DNA of 5,994 bases, from the NCBI GenBank assembly GCA_017987425.1, contig JAGNTT010000092.1:1-5994 (forward strand). Direction: 5' to 3'. Below are positions 1 through 4,452 of this stretch, piece after piece. The stretch comes from Candidatus Omnitrophota bacterium. GTDB taxonomy: Bacteria > Omnitrophota > Gorgyraeia > Zapsychrales > Fredricksoniimonadaceae. Position 1 is the first letter of the stretch; each line of letters opens with the position of its first letter. Below the pieces are notes generated by a model. The model worked only from the letters and a program-made list of their open reading frames with translations, was not told where the DNA came from and did no database searches. Made by a program: the position numbers and the translations under genes.

Positions 1-37
1 CGCCCGGACCTATAAATAAGGAACAGCTGGAACGATT

Positions 38-1540
38 ATGTATAAAGGGTACCTCACTATTGAGCTGACTTCGTCGAAGATCCGGTATATGCTTTTGGGC
101 CGGAAAGGACGCGGTTACGAGGTTTTGAAATGCGGTTTTCTGCCGTTTGCCCTGAACATTTCGGCCCCCGGTGATCTGACCCGTCAGCTGCAAGAAGTGA
201 TCAAGCGCGAAGCGCTCCACCCGCAGAAATTATTTGTCACATTAGGCTTTCAGGAAAATTTTATCCGTCAGGTTCATATGCCCAAAATGAACGTGAAGGA
301 AATGGAAGAGGCCATCACGGCCGAGATCGAGAAATATCCTTCCTACAGCAAAAGACAATTCGATTACATTTATGACGTTTCCAATCTGGCGAAGAGCAAA
401 GGCAACGTCGTCTTCGCGGCGGTCGAGCAAAGCGTTCTGAACTATGTCCTTAGTGAATGCCAGAAATTAGGCATCCCTTTTCAGCATCTTGAAATTGCTC
501 CGTTAAATCTTAAAGAGATCATTCATTTAATAGAACCCAGCGTCGATAATCAGACCATTCTGGTGGTTAACGATACCGTCAGTTATCTGATGATCGCGCG
601 CGGTCTTCGGTATCAGCTGATTTACAAAGTAGGCATCGGCCTCGAGCATCTGTATCCGCACCGCAACGATCAGATCAGTGAAACGAATGTGTTCAATCTG
701 ATCGGCGAGCTCCAGCGTGTGCTCAAGTCCTATCTTTCCCAGCATAGACTGGAAAAGCTCAACAAAATTTGGCTGGTCTGGGACAAACAGGGGGCCGCGG
801 GTTTTAATCAGGCCATGCACGGCCAGCTGGGACTGGACGTTGAAGTCTTGAGTCTGGAACAGATCGCCAAGTTCGGCGAAAGCCTCGATCAAGAGGCCGC
901 GAATCCTGCTTACATCACCGGCGTCACGCCCGCCCTTATCGATCTTGAAAAGATCAAAGAACAATTTCCTTTAAACCATTTCTTCCGGGCGCTTCATTTT
1001 AAAAGATATGTCTTTCAGCTGCTCGCCGCTTCACTTTTTTCCATCTTGATCGCCGGATATTTTCTCGGCATGAAAAGTCTCGAGTTTATGAGCGAGCAGA
1101 AATCGATCAAAGAGGAGATTGTGGCGACGACCGATGCCATAAATATTCTGAGGGTGACGACTACTGAACTCTACCGTCAGCGCGATGAATATCTGGCTGT
1201 CCGTCAGGGTTTGCTGGATCAGGCCAATTACATCAAGACGTTAAACAGGGTCGCCTGGTCGCAGGTGCTTTCAGTCTTCGCGGAAGAAATGCCCAAAGAC
1301 ATGGCGCTGACTTCATTCAAATTTAATGAGACGGGCAAGGTTTCCTTCTTCGGCGACTCACTCGAGGTCGAGACTGTGTCCGAACTCATCCGCAGGATCG
1401 ATACTTCGGCCATCCTTGAAAAAGGCATGTTCGATTTCTTCACGGAAAAAGTCGTCGACGAACAGAAGATATACAGCTTCGGTATTCTCGCCCAGCTGCA
1501 GGATAACCCGGAAGAACAGCAAGGTGAAAAGCATGAGTAA
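38..1540 (+). CDS. pilM: PilM-PilN fusion (GspL-like) assembly platform protein
   Basis: Inner-membrane platform protein of a type IV pilus or type II secretion machine, 500 aa. Residues 1 to about 310 resemble the PilM/GspL actin-like cytoplasmic domain: an N-terminal strand pair (YLTIELTSSKIR), the PilM-like stretch FIRQVHMPKMNVKEMEEAI (75-93) running on to D109, and GIPFQHLEIAPLNL. One membrane helix follows at about 324-344, preceded by H-F-K-R, giving an N-in topology. Residues 345-395 look coiled-coil. About 400-490 match a PilN/GspL periplasmic ferredoxin-like domain (MPKDMALTSFKFN, then a strand ending YSFGILAQL). Separate pilM and pilN genes are usual in type IV pili; one fused protein is the GspL form, so gspL is an equally fair name. 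Both phosphate motifs look degenerate. The ATG at 38 is preceded by AAGGA (18-22, distant) and TGGAA (28-32). Its end overlaps the next gene by 8 nt. Family confidence is high; the choice between pilus and secretion is open. Confidence 0.88.
   Translation: MYKGYLTIELTSSKIRYMLLGRKGRGYEVLKCGFLPFALNISAPGDLTRQLQEVIKREALHPQKLFVTLGFQENFIRQVHMPKMNVKEMEEAITAEIEKYPSYSKRQFDYIYDVSNLAKSKGNVVFAAVEQSVLNYVLSECQKLGIPFQHLEIAPLNLKEIIHLIEPSVDNQTILVVNDTVSYLMIARGLRYQLIYKVGIGLEHLYPHRNDQISETNVFNLIGELQRVLKSYLSQHRLEKLNKIWLVWDKQGAAGFNQAMHGQLGLDVEVLSLEQIAKFGESLDQEAANPAYITGVTPALIDLEKIKEQFPLNHFFRALHFKRYVFQLLAASLFSILIAGYFLGMKSLEFMSEQKSIKEEIVATTDAINILRVTTTELYRQRDEYLAVRQGLLDQANYIKTLNRVAWSQVLSVFAEEMPKDMALTSFKFNETGKVSFFGDSLEVETVSELIRRIDTSAILEKGMFDFFTEKVVDEQKIYSFGILAQLQDNPEEQQGEKHE
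1521..1526 (+). promoter_or_regulatory. Ribosome binding site for the PilO-like gene
   Basis: AAGGTG lies 6 nt before the ATG at 1533, inside the coding end of the preceding gene. It decides the start: the open frame extends upstream to 1326, but that part is out-of-frame overlap with the PilM-PilN gene and would place about 70 low-complexity Arg/Ser-rich residues before the membrane helix. Confidence 0.7.
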
Positions 1541-2165
1541 GAAAAACATAAGAGCTGTTTTCGTTCTTGTCTCTGTGCTGATCATCGGCGGGATGTCGTA
1601 TTTTGTCTTCAAGCAGTATACCGATCTGACCAAGATCCGTTATCAGCGTGAAGCGGAAAAACAAAATTTGATCAGTTTAAAGAGTGAAATTGCCGGGATC
1701 GAGAAATCGATCGAACGTTACAAGAATGAAAAGGATGAATTCGCCAAGCTGCTTTTTAATGAGCGCGACGTTCCGGCTTTTCTGGATGAGATTTCCAAAT
1801 ACGCGAAAGACTCGTCCATGATGATCGTCGATATGAAGACCCAGCAGTTCCATCAGGTGGCTGTGCCTCAAGAAATGCAAGAGATGCGTCACGCCAACAC
1901 AAGTTTAAACAAACAATTGGCGGACCAGCAAAAACAGGATGAGCTCAAGCAGGCGCTGACCATCTCGGCCATGCCGATCCAGGTGCGCGTCAAAGGCGGC
2001 TTTGCTTCATTCGTTCAGTTCCTCGATCATTTGCAGGATTATAAACAGCTTTTGAATATTGCCAATGTGGAGATCCAGACCACGAATGAATATCCGTTGC
2101 TGGATTGTCAGTTTACGATCCGTATTTATAGTTTGAAAACCTTAACCGACTTGAAACGAAAATGA
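1533..2165 (+). CDS. pilO: PilO/GspM-like inner-membrane alignment protein
   Basis: Bitopic inner-membrane protein of 210 aa that should pair with the PilN-like periplasmic domain of the preceding protein and contact the PilP lipoprotein. What is visible: a short basic N-terminus (MSKKNIR), one membrane helix at about 6-26, a charged coiled-coil stretch at about 30-75, a small domain beginning near DVPAFLDEISKYA, a second charged helix rich in Q, K and E, and a C-terminal part with the PilO-like pattern IQVRVKGGFASFVQFLDHL followed by beta strands ending FTIRIYSL. This arrangement (helix, coiled coil, ferredoxin-like fold) is that of PilO and GspM. Sequence in this family diverges fast, so position between PilN-like and PilP-like genes carries much of the weight. 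The start is the ATG at 1533, overlapping the upstream stop by 8 nt; the 3' end overlaps the next start as ATGA. Confidence 0.83.
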   Translation: MSKKNIRAVFVLVSVLIIGGMSYFVFKQYTDLTKIRYQREAEKQNLISLKSEIAGIEKSIERYKNEKDEFAKLLFNERDVPAFLDEISKYAKDSSMMIVDMKTQQFHQVAVPQEMQEMRHANTSLNKQLADQQKQDELKQALTISAMPIQVRVKGGFASFVQFLDHLQDYKQLLNIANVEIQTTNEYPLLDCQFTIRIYSLKTLTDLKRK

Positions 2166-2653
2166 TGAACTTAATCAGGCTTTTTATAATTTGCGCTTTG
2201 GTTACTCTGACAGGCTGTGATCAGCTGTCCGGGATGACGAATTTTAAATCCAAGAAGCACCAGCAAAACACGGCTGCTGTAAATCCGAACGCGGTATCAG
2301 CGGCGGCGCCGATTGAGGATGTCCAGCTGGCCCAGATCATTCTCAAACCGAAACGTCATAAATTAACGATCACGCGCGATCCGTTCGAGCCCTTGATCAA
2401 ATCGAAGGGTTCCGACGGGATAGGCAGATCGATCGAACAGTTGAAAGAGGCTGACGCGCTCAAAGGCATGCAGTATCTCGGCATGGTCAAGGTCGGCGAA
2501 GACACATCGGCGCTCATTAAGACGCAGGATAAAAAAGAAGTCTACAAAGTGAACGATCAAGTCAATCATCTCACGATCACTGCGATCGAGGAAGATGTCA
2601 TCACATTTACCCAGGGAAGTAAAACGTTCAAATTAAAAAGAGGTGTCTTGTGA
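2162..2653 (+). CDS. pilP: PilP-like inner-membrane lipoprotein
   Basis: Lipoprotein of 163 aa that should connect the PilN/PilO-type platform to the secretin. It has a type II signal peptide: hydrophobic residues 4-15, then the lipobox L16-T17-G18-C19. Asp20 follows the lipidated cysteine; in E. coli, Asp at this position retains lipoproteins in the inner membrane, which agrees with where PilP sits. Residues 20-70 are a polar, probably disordered linker. The motif DPFEP at 73-77 is the PilP hallmark. Residues about 100-163 fit the PilP/GspC homology-region beta domain (GMQYLGMVKVGEDTSALIKT, then V-Y-K-V-N-D-Q-V, then a strand with I-T-F). Length is close to that of typical PilP. The start codon at 2162 overlaps the previous stop (ATGA); a second ATG directly after it at 2165 is an equally possible start. 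The ribosome binding site is weak, so translational coupling is likely. Confidence 0.88.
   Translation: MMNLIRLFIICALVTLTGCDQLSGMTNFKSKKHQQNTAAVNPNAVSAAAPIEDVQLAQIILKPKRHKLTITRDPFEPLIKSKGSDGIGRSIEQLKEADALKGMQYLGMVKVGEDTSALIKTQDKKEVYKVNDQVNHLTITAIEEDVITFTQGSKTFKLKRGVL
2639..2645 (+). promoter_or_regulatory. Ribosome binding site for the GTG-started secretin
   Basis: AGAGGTG lies 4 nt before the GTG at 2650, within the last codons of the PilP-like gene. It supports the non-ATG start. The next in-frame Met is residue 23, inside the hydrophobic core of the signal peptide, so starting there would destroy the export signal. Confidence 0.75.
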
Positions 2654-4341
2654 AAAGCAAATCATTCTTCAAGAATGCAAAGCTGATTGTCAGTAATCTT
2701 GTGGTCTTCTTGGTCATGGTATCGATGCCCGCCGCGAGAGCCGGTAATTATTTCGAATACGATACCGTACTGAGACATAAAAAACCGCAGCACGTTTATA
2801 ACACCTATTCATCTGCCGCGGCTCAGGATGAAGAATATGCCGCCGATGGTTCTGAAGAAGCGGACGCTGCCGATTCAGAGGAAACTGCCGAGGTGGAAGT
2901 GACGGCATCCGGCGATAAGGTCACGGATTTATCGAATGATGGGTATTCCGCTGAACAGCAGGTTGTTGATCGCTATGAACATTACGCGACGGTCGAGACC
3001 GATGACTGGATGGTCAAGCCGAATGATTATAAAAATAATGCTCCGACCGATGAGTTGTCCAGAAGTCTTAATATCGATCAGGCGCTGAAAGAAGCCAAAA
3101 GCATCAAGATCCCTGTTTCACCGGCTCCTATAAAAGAGAAGCCTTCTGCGAAAGAGTTTGATACGCAGACCGATATGCAGATCATCGATGGACTCATCAA
3201 ACCGGAATTGCAGAAGACAAAGATTGATCTGGATTTCAAAGAAGTCACGTTAAGCGATGTTTTTATGACTTTGGGAAAATCGGGAAATATCAACATCATG
3301 CTCGATCCGATCATCAAGGATTTGACCATCAATATTTACCTTAAAGAGGTGAGCCTTAAAGAAGCATTCATCCTTTTGGCTAACTCCCATAACCTCGGGT
3401 TCAAACGGGTGGAAAGTTCGCTTTTTGTCACAACTAAGGATAAACTTAAAGAGCAGTCTGTTGCTTACAAGGTCATCAAGCTGCGCAATGTTAAGGCGCA
3501 GGAAGTCAAGATGATGGTGTCGGATCTGATTAAGAGCGTTAATGTTAGCGAGCAGATCAACAGCCTCATTGTCGTCGGTCAGCCGGACGAGATCGCCAAG
3601 GTTGAAGGGGTGGTCAACGCGGTCGACCATGCTCAGCCGCAGGTCATCCTTGAGGCCAGGATCGTTGAAGTCAACAAAGACGCGCTTAAAGATTTGGGCG
3701 TTGACTGGTCTGATCAGCTGTCTATGACGTATCAGGAATCCGGACGGCCGGTTGAGCTTCCGAATATTGCCGACGCTTCCGAGTCGGTTATGAATATCGG
3801 GGCATTTGACCGCAATCCGTTGACGTTTACATCGATTATTAAAATGCTGGAAACTCAGAATAAGGCCAAGGTTCTTTCTAATCCGCGCGTCACGACGATG
3901 AATGAAAAAGAAGCGGAGATTTTCGTTGGTGACCGTATTCCTTATACAGTCACAACCGTTTCCGGCGGTGTCGCGACAACAGACGTCCGCTTCGAAGAAC
4001 CCGGTATCCGTCTGAAGATCACACCGACGATCATTGACGGGGATTTTGTGGTCATTAAAGTCGAGCCGGAAGTCAGTTTTATATTCAGCTTCCGCGGCCC
4101 GGACAATCAGTATCCGTGGGTCAAGAAACGCCAAGCCACCGCCTATGTCCGCGTGCGCAACGGCCAGCCTTTCGTGCTCGGCGGTTTGTTGAACCAGGAA
4201 GATAAAAAGAACCTGTTGAAGGTCCCGTTCCTGGGCAATGTTCCATGGCTGGGTAATATATTCAGTTATGAAAAACATACCGTAACGGATACGGAACTGA
4301 TCATTACGATTACGCCGACGGTGGTTCAGGGGAACGTTTGA
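2650..4341 (+). CDS. pilQ: Outer-membrane secretin (PilQ/GspD family), compact form
   Basis: Subunit of the outer-membrane pore through which a pilus or secreted substrate passes, 563 aa, GTG start. The signal peptide covers residues 1-31, with likely cleavage after A-R-A31. Residues 59-97 are strongly acidic, followed by a polar linker to about 185. Residues 190-265 form an N0/STN domain (IDLDFKEVTLSDVFMTLGKS, then NINIMLDP). One N1-type domain spans about 271-328 (VIKLRNVKAQEVKMMVSDLI, SLIVVGQPDEI). The secretin beta domain starts at VILEARIVEVN (332-342), with VLSNPRVTTMNEKEAEIFVG (408-427), the aromatic pair near Y488/W490, GQPFVLGGL (505-513) and VPFLGNVPWLGNIF (525-538). It ends soon after the last strand (ITPTVVQGNV), with no pilotin-binding S-domain. 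No AMIN domains are visible, unlike proteobacterial PilQ, and N2/N3 of GspD are missing. The start overlaps the PilP stop by 4 nt. Family certain; pilus versus secretion undecided. Confidence 0.95.
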   Translation: MKSKSFFKNAKLIVSNLVVFLVMVSMPAARAGNYFEYDTVLRHKKPQHVYNTYSSAAAQDEEYAADGSEEADAADSEETAEVEVTASGDKVTDLSNDGYSAEQQVVDRYEHYATVETDDWMVKPNDYKNNAPTDELSRSLNIDQALKEAKSIKIPVSPAPIKEKPSAKEFDTQTDMQIIDGLIKPELQKTKIDLDFKEVTLSDVFMTLGKSGNINIMLDPIIKDLTINIYLKEVSLKEAFILLANSHNLGFKRVESSLFVTTKDKLKEQSVAYKVIKLRNVKAQEVKMMVSDLIKSVNVSEQINSLIVVGQPDEIAKVEGVVNAVDHAQPQVILEARIVEVNKDALKDLGVDWSDQLSMTYQESGRPVELPNIADASESVMNIGAFDRNPLTFTSIIKMLETQNKAKVLSNPRVTTMNEKEAEIFVGDRIPYTVTTVSGGVATTDVRFEEPGIRLKITPTIIDGDFVVIKVEPEVSFIFSFRGPDNQYPWVKKRQATAYVRVRNGQPFVLGGLLNQEDKKNLLKVPFLGNVPWLGNIFSYEKHTVTDTELIITITPTVVQGNV

Positions 4342-4363
4342 TCGTATCAAGATATTTGAAATC

Positions 4364-4400
4364 AAAATAACCCCGTCTCTTACGGGGTTATTTTTTCTTT
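4364..4400 (+). terminator. Intrinsic terminator closing the pilMN-O-P-Q operon
   Basis: A perfect 13-bp inverted repeat (AAAATAACCCCGT at 4364-4376 and its complement at 4382-4394) encloses a 5-nt loop CTCTT. The stem has a CCCCG/CGGGG core and is followed by a U-rich run to 4400. It lies 22 nt after the secretin stop, so it should end transcription of the upstream operon. The opposite strand has only a short T-rich tract, so bidirectional action is possible but weaker. Confidence 0.93.
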
Positions 4401-4410
4401 GGTCGCAAGA

Positions 4411-4452
4411 ATGCGCGTATATGTCTGGACGCTGAAAGCCTATGCATCATAA
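4411..4452 (+). other. Possible 13-aa leader ORF overlapping the prepilin start
   Basis: ATG at 4411 opens a 13-codon frame (MRVYVWTLKAYAS) whose stop, TAA at 4450-4452, lies just inside the following prepilin gene, which begins at 4442. This geometry would allow coupled translation. No convincing ribosome binding site precedes it, and a frame this short occurs often by chance. Listed only because the prepilin gene itself has a poor ribosome binding site. Confidence 0.15.

Noticed and set aside
1..68. End of an upstream gene before the PilM-like start
   Set aside because: All three forward frames close here (stops at 13-15, 17-19 and 66-68). Too few codons remain to say which, if any, is the tail of a real gene such as a GspK-type pseudopilin.
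1326..1532. Upstream extension of the PilO-like frame
   Set aside because: It overlaps the PilN-like coding region in another frame, is low-complexity Arg/Ser-rich, and a good ribosome binding site supports the ATG at 1533.
3250..4365. 371-aa open frame on the minus strand opposite the secretin gene
   Set aside because: It lies opposite the most conserved part of a certain secretin gene. Its product is rich in Arg, Asn, His and Asp without any recognisable motif, as expected for an antisense shadow of GATC/CG-rich codons.
4399..4425. Sigma70-like promoter (TTGGTC with TATATG or TATGTC) before the prepilin gene
   Set aside because: Spacing between the boxes is only 13-15 nt and the first box overlaps the terminator tail, so the match is not better than chance.
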